Source: CAVVAL01 sp963742725 (lineage in GTDB: Bacteria; Actinomycetota; Actinomycetes; Mycobacteriales; Cryptosporangiaceae). From it: a stretch of DNA of 64,000 bases. Below are positions 44,688-52,957 of the stretch, one piece after another; within the stretch, counting starts at the first letter, position 1, and each line of letters starts with the position of its first letter. Location: NCBI GenBank assembly GCA_963742725.1, contig CAVUMX010000001.1, forward strand, positions 1,364,001 through 1,428,000, given 5' to 3'. The notes under the pieces were generated by a model. That model was not told where the DNA came from. It saw only the letters and a program-made list of their open reading frames with translations, and did not search any database. A program made the translations under genes and the position numbers.

Positions 44688-46291
44688 ACCCGCCCGGCGT
44701 CCCACACGGGGCCGTCGGTCTCCTGGACCCGGCCGTCCTCGGCGAAGACCAGGAAGCGGTCGAATCCGCGCGCGAACCAGCGGTCGTGCGTGACGGTGAC
44801 GACCGTCCCCTCGAAGCCCTCCAGGCCCTCTTCGAGCGCTTCGGCCGAGTGGAGGTCGAGGTTGTCGGTGGGCTCGTCGAGCAGCAGCAGCGTGCACCCG
44901 TCGAGTTCCAGCAGCAGGATCTGGAACCGCGCCTGCTGGCCGCCCGAGAGCGTCCCGAACGTCTGGTCCGCCTGCCCGTGCAGCTCGTACCGGCGCAACG
45001 CCGCGATCGCCTTCCCGCGTTCCATGCCGGACCGGTTGCCCTCGCCACGCCACAGGATGTCGACCAGCGTCTTCGGGACCAGCTCCGGGTGGTCGTGCGT
45101 CTGCGCGAACAGCCCTGGCACCACCCGCGCGCCGAGCCGGCACACGCCCGTGTGGGCGACGTCGCCCCCGCCGAGCAGGCGGAGGAAATGGCTCTTGCCG
45201 GACCCGTTCGACCCCAGGACGGCCACCCGTTCGCCGTAGAAGATCTCCAGGTCGAACGGCTTCATCAGCCCGGTCAGCTCCAGCCGCTCGCACGTGATCG
45301 CCCGCACGCCGGTACGGCCGCCGCGCAGCCGCATCGTCACCTTCTGGTCGACCGGACGCTCCGGCGGCGGCCCTTCCTCCTCGAACTTGCGCAACCGGGT
45401 CTGCATGGCCCGGTACCGCGACGCCATGTCGGGCGAGATCGCGGCCTGCTGCTGCAACGTCCGGACGAGGTCCTTGAGGCGCTGGTGCTCCTCCTCCCAG
45501 CGGCGGTGCAGCTCGTCGAGGCGGTCGAGCCGGTGCTTGCGTGCCTCGTGGTAGCTGGCGAAACCGGCGCCGTGGATCCACGCCGAGCGGCCCTCGATCG
45601 TGACGACCTGGGTCGCCGTCCGGGCCAGCAGTTCGCGGTCGTGGCTGACGAACAGCACCGTCTTCGGCGTCTCGTTGAGCCGGTCCTCCAGCCAGCGCTT
45701 GCCGGGGACGTCCAGGTAGTTGTCGGGCTCGTCCAGCAGGAGTACCTGGTCGGGGCCGCGCAGCAACGCCTCCAGCGCGAGCCGCTTCTGCTCGCCGCCC
45801 GACAGGGTGCGGACCATGCGGTGCTGCGCCCGCTCGTACGGGACGCCCAGCGCGGCCACCGTGACCGTGTCCCACAGCACCTCGGCGTCGTACCCGCCGG
45901 CGTCACCCCAGTGGGCGAGCGCTCCCGCGTACCGCATCTGGGTCGGCTCGTCGTCCGTCTCCATCATCGCCAGCTCGGCGGTCTCCAGGGCCTCTCCGGC
46001 CGCGCGTAGATCGGCGGGGGCCAGCCGGACGAGGAAGTCCCGGACGGTCGTGTCGTCGCGCACCGAGCCGATGAACTGGCGCATCACGCCCAGCCCGCCG
46101 ACCCGGGTGACGGCGCCCGCCTGCGGCACGAGGTCCGCGGCGACGGTCCGGAGCAGGGTCGTCTTGCCCGTGCCGTTCGCGCCGACGAGCGCCACCTTCG
46201 CGCCGTCGCCGACCCGGAACGTGACGTCCCGGAAGAGCTCACGCCCGTCCGGGAGCGTGAAACCCAGCGCATTCACCTCGACATAGCCCAC
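44672..46291 (-). CDS. ABC-F family ATP-binding protein
   Basis: Predicted 539 residues with two ATPase domains and no membrane segment. Domain 1: Walker A VGANGTGKTTLL, signature LSGGEQKRLALEALL, Walker B VLLLDEPDNYLD. A charged linker of about 70 residues follows (HRLDRLDELHRRWEEEHQRL). Domain 2: LGSNGSGKSHFL, LSGGQQARFQILLL, LLLLDEPTDNLDL. ABC-F proteins act on the ribosome in translation or give antibiotic resistance; which applies is unknown. GTG at 46291 (after it, GYVEVNALGFTLPDG) has no clear ribosome-binding site. The upstream region carries family C copy 3. Confidence 0.88.
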   Translation of the reverse strand: MGYVEVNALGFTLPDGRELFRDVTFRVGDGAKVALVGANGTGKTTLLRTVAADLVPQAGAVTRVGGLGVMRQFIGSVRDDTTVRDFLVRLAPADLRAAGEALETAELAMMETDDEPTQMRYAGALAHWGDAGGYDAEVLWDTVTVAALGVPYERAQHRMVRTLSGGEQKRLALEALLRGPDQVLLLDEPDNYLDVPGKRWLEDRLNETPKTVLFVSHDRELLARTATQVVTIEGRSAWIHGAGFASYHEARKHRLDRLDELHRRWEEEHQRLKDLVRTLQQQAAISPDMASRYRAMQTRLRKFEEEGPPPERPVDQKVTMRLRGGRTGVRAITCERLELTGLMKPFDLEIFYGERVAVLGSNGSGKSHFLRLLGGGDVAHTGVCRLGARVVPGLFAQTHDHPELVPKTLVDILWRGEGNRSGMERGKAIAALRRYELHGQADQTFGTLSGGQQARFQILLLELDGCTLLLLDEPTDNLDLHSAEALEEGLEGFEGTVVTVTHDRWFARGFDRFLVFAEDGRVQETDGPVWDAGRVVRAR

Positions 46292-46352
46292 AGTTCGTTG
46301 AGTCTGCCCGCCGCGCCGGTCGGAGGCACGCCGATATTCGTCGCTGGCCGCC

Positions 46353-46516
46353 AGAGCGTGCGCGGGCAGGGCTCCGCCGAGCGGGGCGGATGTCAGGGCG
46401 TCGGTCCGGCAAGGCGAGGAGGAGTGCATGCCGTTGTTGCGTGCGCGACGACGACAACGCCGCCAGCCGGCGTCAGGGCCGCCGCAGCCGGCCGGCGCCC
46501 TGTCCGTGTGCGCTCT
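46353..46516. repeat. family C long palindrome, copy 3
   Basis: A 164-bp imperfect palindrome with arms starting AGAGCGTGCGCGGGCAGGGC and complementary at 46497-46516 with several mismatches. The inner blocks are TCGGTCCGGCAAGGCGAGGA and CGACAACGCCGCCAGCCGGC, and the central hairpin is GCATGC-CGTTGTT-GCGTGC. It fills the gap between the divergent ABC-F and paralogue 2 genes, so it must overlap their promoters or leaders. Confidence 0.75.
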
Positions 46517-46532
46517 TAGCTACCCTGAGCAC

Positions 46533-47474
46533 ATGGTTTACGGCGGGGGACACACATCGGGACCGGGTCAGGGGCAGCCCGCCTACGACCCTGAGGCGAC
46601 CCAGGTCGTCCCGGGATTCCCGCAGGCCCCGCCCCAGGTTCCACCGCCCGGCTATCCGCCGCAGCCCGGCTACGCACCGCATCCCGGCTACGCGCCGGTG
46701 GGCCCGCCCCCCGAGCCGGAGCCGCCGTCCGGCCCCAGCCGGCGGACGATCGTTCTGCTCGGTGTCGCCATCGTCGCGCTCCTCACGGCGGGCGGGGTCG
46801 GCGTCGGCCTGCTGCTGTCGTCCGGCCAGTCGCCGGACGACACGACGACCGCGCCCCCGACCGGCGAACCGACGCCGAGCACCAGCCCGAGCACCCAGCC
46901 CGCCAGCGACACGCCGCCGCCCCCGTCGCCCGGCGCCACCGGCACGAACGTCGACATCAGCGCACGGGCGTCCGACCCGGCGCCGCTCACGGTCGCCGAG
47001 GTCTTCCCCGGCAAGGCCATCTCGTTCAACGGGGCGACGTACACCGTGCACGGCACCGAGGCGGCTACCGACTGCAAGAAGGCGTCGGACGCCACGCTCG
47101 GCCCGGCCCTGGCCACCGCCGGCTGCAACCAGATCGTCCGGGCCACCGTGTCGGACCCCAGCAACCAGTACCTGGTCACGATCGGCATCGCGAACCTGCC
47201 GACCCGCCTCGCCGCCGACGACGTCTACGAGCGCGTCGAGGACCCGGCGAAGAACGGCTACTTCGCCCGCCTCAGCGGCACCGGCCCGGCGAAGGACTTC
47301 GCGGCCAACCGTGACACCGTCGTCGGCTCGCTCGCGCGCGGCCACTACGTGATCTTCGCGATCGCCGGCCGTCCGGGGACGACCGGCGCGTCGCTGGCCG
47401 ACGAACAGCTCAAGACCGCGCTTCGGGACCTGCGTCAGTACGCGAACGAGGTCGTCAGCAAACGCTCGTCCTGA
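46533..47474 (+). CDS. Pro-rich single-pass protein with extracellular domain (paralogue 2)
   Basis: Predicted 313 residues. A Pro/Gly/Tyr-rich N-terminus (PGYPPQPGYAPHPGYAPVGP) leads to one membrane helix (TIVLLGVAIVALLTAGGVGV), a Thr/Pro/Ser linker and an extracellular domain. That domain (SARASDPAPLTVAEVFPGKA, DCKKASDATLGPALATAGCN, YLVTIGIANLP) is homologous to that of the gene at 43388, including the two Cys-containing segments, although the cytosolic halves differ. ATG at 46533 lies 16 nt after family C copy 3. Function unknown. Confidence 0.82.
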   Translation: MVYGGGHTSGPGQGQPAYDPEATQVVPGFPQAPPQVPPPGYPPQPGYAPHPGYAPVGPPPEPEPPSGPSRRTIVLLGVAIVALLTAGGVGVGLLLSSGQSPDDTTTAPPTGEPTPSTSPSTQPASDTPPPPSPGATGTNVDISARASDPAPLTVAEVFPGKAISFNGATYTVHGTEAATDCKKASDATLGPALATAGCNQIVRATVSDPSNQYLVTIGIANLPTRLAADDVYERVEDPAKNGYFARLSGTGPAKDFAANRDTVVGSLARGHYVIFAIAGRPGTTGASLADEQLKTALRDLRQYANEVVSKRSS

Positions 47475-47492
47475 CCGCCGTCGGGCGCCGGG

Positions 47493-47560
47493 ACAAACCG
47501 GACTGTTCGGGATGGCGTCCTGCAACCGGGCGCCGGATACCCCGATATCCCCGACAGTTG
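47493..47560 (+). repeat. family B 68-bp dispersed element, copy 2
   Basis: Identical to 22834-22901 except at four positions and in the same orientation. It lies 18 nt after the paralogue 2 stop and 33 nt before the end of the convergent ValRS-like gene, so it may work as a terminator or a 3' structured RNA. Confidence 0.85.
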
Positions 47561-47593
47561 CGCAACCCGCGCAACCCGCCCAACCGCAACGCC

Positions 47594-50026
47594 CTACGCG
47601 ACGATGTCGACCTGGATCCCGGGTACGCCGCTGTCGTGGCCGGCGGCGGCGAACACGACCTCGCCGGCCCGGGCAGCGGCCCGCAACGGATCGGCCAGCG
47701 CCACGGCGACGGCCCTGCTGTCGTCGCTGGTGGCCTGGAGCACGACCGCCGAGATGCGCGCGTTGCTGCCGAGCTGGTGCTGGCTGCGCAGCACGCGGAC
47801 CTGGTCCAGGACCGTGGCCATCCGGTCGATGAGGTCCCGGTCCGACCGCCACTCCGGCGGCGCCGTGGGCCACGGCGTGACGTGCAGGCTGACGGCGTCC
47901 TCGTGCGGCCGGTACAGCCGCTGGTACAGGTGCTCGGTCACGAACGGCGCGAAGGGCGCGAACATGCCGAGGACCACCCGGAAGGCGACGCCCATCGCCG
48001 CGCGGGCGCTCGCCCGCTCCTCGTCCGTGTGGTGCTCCGCGTCGAGGAACCGGTCCTTGATCATCTCGATGTAGCGGTCGCAGTAGACGGACCAGAAGAA
48101 GCGCGACGCCTCCTGGTACGCCACCGTGAAGTCGTAGCCGTCCAGCGCGGCCGTCACCTGGTCGAGCGTGTCCGCGAGGTGGGAGAGCATCCACTGGTCG
48201 ACGGGCGTGTACTCCGCCGGCGGCGTGGTGCTCCACCCGTTCATCATCATGAACCGGGCGACGTTCCACAGCTTGACGGCGAACTTCCGCCCGGTACGGA
48301 CGTCCTTCTCGTTGTACCGGAGGTCCGTGCCGATCCGCGCCTTCGTGGCCCAGATCCGCAGCGCGTCGGCGCCGTACTTGTCGATGACCTGGTCCGGGAC
48401 GTAGCGGTTGAAGCCGTCGGCGGTCGTGGAACGGTCCAGGTCGCGTTTGGAGATCTTCCGGCCCTGCTCGTTGAGGCCCCAGCCGGAGATCATGACGGCC
48501 TTCCAGGGCAGCCTGTCCACATGGAACTGTGACTGCACGAGCGTGTAGAACAGCCACGTCCGGATGATCTCGAACGCCTGGACCCGCAGGCTCATCGGCG
48601 CCAGCTCCGGGTCGGTGCCCGTCGTCGCCCAGCCGTCGTTGATCTGCGGCGACAGGGAAGACGTCATCCACGTGTCCATCACGTCCGGATCCGCTGTCAG
48701 GGCACCGGAACAGGCCGGGCAAGCCTCGACCGGCGGCGGGTCCGTCAGCGGATCGACAGGCAGGGACGCGAGATCCGCCAGCACCGCGCGACCGCAGTCG
48801 TCGCAGAACCAGACCGGGAACGGCACGCCGTAGTGCCGCTGCCGGCTGATGTTCCAGTCCCAGCGGAGCCCGCCGATCCAGTCCTCCAGGCGGCGGCGCA
48901 TGTGCGGCGGGATCCATGTCAGCTCGGCCGCCCTGGCCATGAACACGTCCTGGTGCTCCCGCACCCCCACGAACCACTGTGGACGGATCTGGTACTCGAC
49001 AGGCGTCTGGCACCGCTCGTGCACGCCGACGTTCTGCTTCAGCGACGTGCTCTCGATCAGGCTGCCCGTCTCCGCGAGCCGTCCGACGATCGCCGCGCGG
49101 GCCTGCGTGAGCTGGAGCCCGGCGAACTCGCCGGCAAGGTCGCCGAGGCGCCCGTCCGGGGTCACCACGAGCCGAAGGTCGAGCTCGTCACGGCGCCATT
49201 TCGCGACGTCCTCGCCGTCGCCGAACGTGCACACCATCATCAACCCGGTGCCGTACGCGGGGTCGACGGATTCGTCCGTCCGGATCGGCACCTGGTGGCC
49301 GAAGACAGGCACGGTCGCGGTCGTCCCCAGCAGGTCCTGGTACCGCTCGTCGCCCGGATGGAAGTACAGCGCGACGCACGCCGGCAGCAGTTCCGGCCGG
49401 GTCGTGGCGATGATCAGACCGTCCCCGAACGCGATGCGGTGGATCTTGCCGGTCCGCTCCAGGTCGTCCACGTCCGCCTGGGCGAGCGCCGTGCGGCACT
49501 CCGTGCACCAGATGATCGGGTCCTCGACGCGCCGGATGTGGCCGGACTCGTGGAGCCGGATGAAACTGGCCTGGGACGTCCGCCGGCAGCGCTCGTCGAT
49601 CGTCGAGTACAGCAGCGACCAGTCGACGGACAGCCCGACGCGCCGCCACAGGTCCTCGTACCGCGCGGCGGTCTTGCGGGTCTCGGCCAGGCACAGCGCG
49701 ACGAACTCCGCCCGGGGCATGTCGATCGCCCGGACGCCGTACGCCTTCTCGACGTACCGCTCGGTGGGCAGGCCGTTGTCGTCGAAGCCCATCGGGTAGA
49801 AGATCCGGTCGCCGCGCATCCGCCGGTACCGGACGACGAAGTCGGGCTGCGAGTAGCTCATGGCGTGGCCGACGTGCAGGTGGGAGGCCGATACGTACGG
49901 CGGGGGCGTGTCGACGCTGAATACCGGGCCGGTCGCCGCGCGATCGAACCGGTAGACCCCGTTTTCCTCCCACAACGACCGCACCGACGCCTCGATGGCG
50001 TGGTGGTCGTACTCGCCTGCATCCAT
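47594..50026 (-). CDS. valS: valyl-tRNA synthetase-like protein, archaeal-type features
   Basis: Predicted 810 residues, class I synthetase of the Val/Ile/Leu group. HIGH motif: SASHLHVGHAMSYSQPD. Editing (CP1) domain: ATTRPELLPACVALYFHPGD and YGTGLMMVCTFGDGEDV, a wording seen in archaeal-type ValRS. Two Cys pairs follow in the catalytic insert (FCDDCGR ... ACPACSG), then DPDVMDTWMTSSLSPQ. The KMSKS loop is replaced by GRKISKRDL. The anticodon-binding helices are present, but the C-terminal coiled-coil arm of bacterial ValRS is missing. It could be the housekeeping enzyme or a second, resistant or specialised copy. Family A copy 3 lies upstream. Confidence 0.82.
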   Translation of the reverse strand: MDAGEYDHHAIEASVRSLWEENGVYRFDRAATGPVFSVDTPPPYVSASHLHVGHAMSYSQPDFVVRYRRMRGDRIFYPMGFDDNGLPTERYVEKAYGVRAIDMPRAEFVALCLAETRKTAARYEDLWRRVGLSVDWSLLYSTIDERCRRTSQASFIRLHESGHIRRVEDPIIWCTECRTALAQADVDDLERTGKIHRIAFGDGLIIATTRPELLPACVALYFHPGDERYQDLLGTTATVPVFGHQVPIRTDESVDPAYGTGLMMVCTFGDGEDVAKWRRDELDLRLVVTPDGRLGDLAGEFAGLQLTQARAAIVGRLAETGSLIESTSLKQNVGVHERCQTPVEYQIRPQWFVGVREHQDVFMARAAELTWIPPHMRRRLEDWIGGLRWDWNISRQRHYGVPFPVWFCDDCGRAVLADLASLPVDPLTDPPPVEACPACSGALTADPDVMDTWMTSSLSPQINDGWATTGTDPELAPMSLRVQAFEIIRTWLFYTLVQSQFHVDRLPWKAVMISGWGLNEQGRKISKRDLDRSTTADGFNRYVPDQVIDKYGADALRIWATKARIGTDLRYNEKDVRTGRKFAVKLWNVARFMMMNGWSTTPPAEYTPVDQWMLSHLADTLDQVTAALDGYDFTVAYQEASRFFWSVYCDRYIEMIKDRFLDAEHHTDEERASARAAMGVAFRVVLGMFAPFAPFVTEHLYQRLYRPHEDAVSLHVTPWPTAPPEWRSDRDLIDRMATVLDQVRVLRSQHQLGSNARISAVVLQATSDDSRAVAVALADPLRAAARAGEVVFAAAGHDSGVPGIQVDIVA

Positions 50027-50096
50027 ACCGCATCGTCGCAGCCCGGCCCGCCCGGGCGCCTCCGATTATCCGCCCGAGCCCTCCCCCTCCCCCGAG

Positions 50097-50147
50097 TTTC
50101 GGACTTTTGAGGGTCGCGGGCACCGCGGAACCCTCAAAAGTCCGAAA
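50097..50147 (-). repeat. family A inverted repeat, copy 3
   Basis: Perfect 18-bp arms TTTCGGACTTTTGAGGGT (50097-50114) and complement (50130-50147), right flank GTGGGCG. It lies between the truA stop (50217) and the ValRS-like start (50026), again between tandem minus-strand genes. Confidence 0.85.
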
Positions 50148-50216
50148 GTGGGCGCGGAGGCTCGGTGCGGAGGCTCGGGCGCGCAGGCCCTGGGCAGTGG
50201 CTCGGGCGCGCAGGTT

Positions 50217-51068
50217 CTAGGCGCGGAGGCGGCGGGTGGTGGCGATCCGGGCGGCGAGTTCGTGGTCGGCCGGGTAGTCGACCCGGACGAGCGTCAACCC
50301 GTGCGCGGGCGCCACGGTCACCGTGCTGGCCCGCTCGGACAGGGCGAGCAGCGACACGGGCCATTCCGGCGGACGCCGCCCGTCCCCGACCGCCAGCAGC
50401 GCACCGATGAGGCTCCGGACCATGGAGTGGCAGAACGCGTCCGCCGAGACCGTGGCGACGAGTAGGGAGCCGTCACGCCGCCAGGACAACTCCTCCAGCG
50501 CCCGGACGGTCGTCGCCCCTTCACGCCGGCGACAGAAGGCCGCGAAATCGTGTTCGCCGAGCAGCAGGTCGGACGCGGCCGCCATCGCCGTGACGTCCAG
50601 CGGACGGCCCCAGGCCAGGGTGTCCCGGCGGCGCAGCGGCTCCACGCCCCAAGCGTCGTTGCCGACCCGATATTCGTACCAGCGCCGCAATGCCCCGAAC
50701 CGTGCGTCGAACTCAGGCGGCGCCACGGTGACCTCCCGGACCCGCACATCGGCGGGCAGCACGCCGGCCAGCCGACGGATCAGGGACGATTCCAGGGAAG
50801 TCCACACGGAAGCAGGGATGTCCACATGGGCGACCTGCCCGGACGCGTGGACGCCCGCATCGGTACGCCCGGCGACGGTCAGATCGACCGGCACCCGCAG
50901 GATCCGCGACAGCCCCTCGGTCAGGACGCCCTGGACGGTGCGCTGATCCCGCTGGGCGGCCCAGCCGGCGAAGTCCGTGCCGTCGTAGGAGATCGCCAGG
51001 CGCAGACGGACGAGCCCGCCACCCCCATCGGGAGCGGCGGGCTCGTCGCCGTGAAACGTGGTGCTCAG
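50217..51068 (-). CDS. truA: tRNA pseudouridine synthase TruA
   Basis: It makes pseudouridine at positions 38-40 of tRNAs. The catalytic Asp is in VAGRTDAGVHASGQVAH; LRLAISYDGTDFAGWAAQ and RRREGATTVRALEEL are typical. The start is a puzzle. Between the end of rplQ and the conserved VRLRLAISYDG there is no in-frame ATG, GTG or TTG. A CTG (51066-51068) overlapping the rplQ stop as CTGA is one candidate (283 residues); a GTC at 51009-51011 after GGGGGT is another (264 residues). A 12-bp hairpin (51009-51047) lies between. The domain itself is intact, so the gene is probably functional. Confidence 0.88.
   Translation of the reverse strand: MSTTFHGDEPAAPDGGGGLVRLRLAISYDGTDFAGWAAQRDQRTVQGVLTEGLSRILRVPVDLTVAGRTDAGVHASGQVAHVDIPASVWTSLESSLIRRLAGVLPADVRVREVTVAPPEFDARFGALRRWYEYRVGNDAWGVEPLRRRDTLAWGRPLDVTAMAAASDLLLGEHDFAAFCRRREGATTVRALEELSWRRDGSLLVATVSADAFCHSMVRSLIGALLAVGDGRRPPEWPVSLLALSERASTVTVAPAHGLTLVRVDYPADHELAARIATTRRLRA
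51009..51047 (-). terminator. hairpin between rplQ and truA
   Basis: Perfect 12-bp arms GACGAGCCCGCC / GGCGGGCTCGTC with a 15-nt loop. It follows the rplQ stop by 17 nt on the minus strand. Either an attenuator for the alpha operon or a structure controlling truA translation; no T tract follows. Confidence 0.55.
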
Positions 51069-51772
51069 CTCTCGTCGTCCGCGGCGGCGGCGCCGGCCTT
51101 GGTGAAGCCAGCGGCCTCGGCGGCCTCGGTGCTGTCGAACCACACCTCGGCGACGGTCTGCTCGAACCACTGGCCGTCCGGCTCGTGGTACTTCATCGAG
51201 TCGGCGTTGCCCTTGATGGTGTAACCCTCGGGGGCGGAACCGTCCTCGTTGGGCTCGGCCGAACCGGCACCGTACGGGCCGGCAGCGGTCGGGTCCTCGG
51301 TGACCTCAAGGTCCTCGGCCGGAGCGGCCAGGGGCGCGGCGACGGGCGCCTCGTCCTTGGCGAACTTCGTGCCGCGGGCACGCTCGGCCTCGCCCACCGC
51401 CTGCTGGGCGATGGTCTGGGCCTCGACAAGCTCGATGATCGCCATGGGCGCGTTGTCGCCCTTGCGCGGACCGACCTTGACGATGCGGGTGTAGCCGCCC
51501 GGACGGTTCGCGAAGCGCGGACCGATCGTCTCGAACAGCTCGTGCACGACCGCCTTGTCCCGGACGACCGTCAGCACCTGCCGACGGGCGTGCAGGTCGC
51601 CGCGCTTGGCGAAGGTGATGAGCTTTTCCGCCACCGGGCGGAGCCGCTTGGCCTTCGCCTCCGTGGTGGTGATACGGCCGTGCTCGAACAGCGAAGTGGC
51701 CAGGTTGGCCAGCAGCAGCCGCTCGTGGGCCGGACTACCGCCGAGGCGGGGACCCTTGGTGGGGGTGGGCAT
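51065..51772 (-). CDS. rplQ: 50S ribosomal protein L17 with C-terminal sunset-type domain
   Basis: Predicted 235 residues, about twice the bacterial norm. The first 120 are L17 (RLGGSPAHERLLLANLATSL, HGRITTTEAKAKRLRPVAEK). An acidic Ala/Pro linker leads to a C-terminal module, PEGYTIKGNADSMKYHEPDG then TVAEVWFDSTEAAEAAGFTK, which matches the small 'sunset' domain found appended to some actinobacterial proteins. The role of the extension is unknown. 36 nt downstream of rpoA. Confidence 0.93.
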   Translation of the reverse strand: MPTPTKGPRLGGSPAHERLLLANLATSLFEHGRITTTEAKAKRLRPVAEKLITFAKRGDLHARRQVLTVVRDKAVVHELFETIGPRFANRPGGYTRIVKVGPRKGDNAPMAIIELVEAQTIAQQAVGEAERARGTKFAKDEAPVAAPLAAPAEDLEVTEDPTAAGPYGAGSAEPNEDGSAPEGYTIKGNADSMKYHEPDGQWFEQTVAEVWFDSTEAAEAAGFTKAGAAAADDES

Positions 51773-51808
51773 GACTCGTGCTCCTCGTTGCGATTACGCG
51801 GCTCAGGG

Positions 51809-52831
51809 TTACAGCTGCTCGGTCTCGGCGTAGTCCGTGCCGTCGTAGTCGGCATCGGAGAAGGTGTCGACCACGTGGGAGGGGTCGAAGCCGGGAGGCG
51901 AGTCCTTGAGAGACAGCCCCATGCCGGCCAGCTTCATCTTGACCTCGTCGATCGACTTCGCACCGAAGTTGCGGATGTCGAGCAGGTCGGCCTCACTGCG
52001 TGCGATGAGCTCGCCCACGGAGTGGATGCCCTCACGCTTGAGGCAGTTGTACGAACGGACGGTGAGGTCCAGCTCCTCGATCGGCAGCGCCAGATCCGCG
52101 GCGAGCGCGGCGTCCGTCGGCGACGGGCCGATGTCGATGCCTTCGGCGGTCTCGTCCAGCTCGCGGCACAGGCCGAACAGCTCGACGAGGGTGGACCCGG
52201 CGGAGGCGATGGCGGTACGCGGGCTGATCGAGCGCTTGGTCTCGACGTCGACGATGAGCTTGTCGAAGTCGGTGCGCTGCTCAACACGGGTGGCCTGCAC
52301 CTGGTAGGTGACCTTGAGCACCGGCGAGTAGATCGAGTCGATCGGGATGCGACCGATCTCCTGGCCCTGCTGCTTGTTCTGCACGGCCGACACGTAGCCA
52401 CGGCCACGCTCGACGGTCAGCTCGACCTCGAGGCGGCCCTTGCCGTTGATCGTGGCGATGTGCAGGTCCGGGTTGTGCACGGTGACGCCGGCCGGCGGCG
52501 CGATGTCCGCGGCCGTGACGGTGCCCGGACCCTGCTTGCGCAGGTACATGGTCACCGGCTCGTCGCTCTCGGAGCTGATGACCAGCTCCTTGATGTTGAG
52601 GATGAGCTCGGTGACGTCTTCCTTGACGCCCGGCACGGTGGTGAACTCGTGCAGCACGCCGTCGATCTTGATGCTCGTGACGGCGGCACCCGGGATCGAG
52701 GAGAGCAGGGTACGGCGGAGCGAGTTGCCGAGCGTGTAGCCGAAGCCGGGCTCGAGCGGCTCGATGACGAACCGCGAGCGGTACTCGCCGGCCGACTCTT
52801 CGGTCAGCGCGGGACGCTGGGTGATGAGCAA
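51809..52831 (-). CDS. rpoA: RNA polymerase alpha subunit
   Basis: Predicted 340 residues. The N-terminal dimerisation domain has FVIEPLEPGFGYTLGNSLRR, GAAVTSIKIDGVLHEF and RGRGYVSA. The C-terminal domain, which contacts activators and DNA, has YNCLKREGIHSVGELIARSE and NFGAKSIDEVKMKLAGMGL. ATG at 52831. Part of the alpha operon rpmJ-rpsM-rpsK-rpsD-rpoA-rplQ. Confidence 0.98.
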   Translation of the reverse strand: MLITQRPALTEESAGEYRSRFVIEPLEPGFGYTLGNSLRRTLLSSIPGAAVTSIKIDGVLHEFTTVPGVKEDVTELILNIKELVISSESDEPVTMYLRKQGPGTVTAADIAPPAGVTVHNPDLHIATINGKGRLEVELTVERGRGYVSAVQNKQQGQEIGRIPIDSIYSPVLKVTYQVQATRVEQRTDFDKLIVDVETKRSISPRTAIASAGSTLVELFGLCRELDETAEGIDIGPSPTDAALAADLALPIEELDLTVRSYNCLKREGIHSVGELIARSEADLLDIRNFGAKSIDEVKMKLAGMGLSLKDSPPGFDPSHVVDTFSDADYDGTDYAETEQL

Positions 52832-52957
52832 GGAAACCTCCAGGTTCTCGGGCGACCGCTATATGACGCCGCGAGTGTGTGTTCCGCACCCGGGACCGCG
52901 GGAGTGCCCCGGGGGCGGAACGGGAGTCGGCGGACGTCGGTCTGTCCGCCAACCGGG

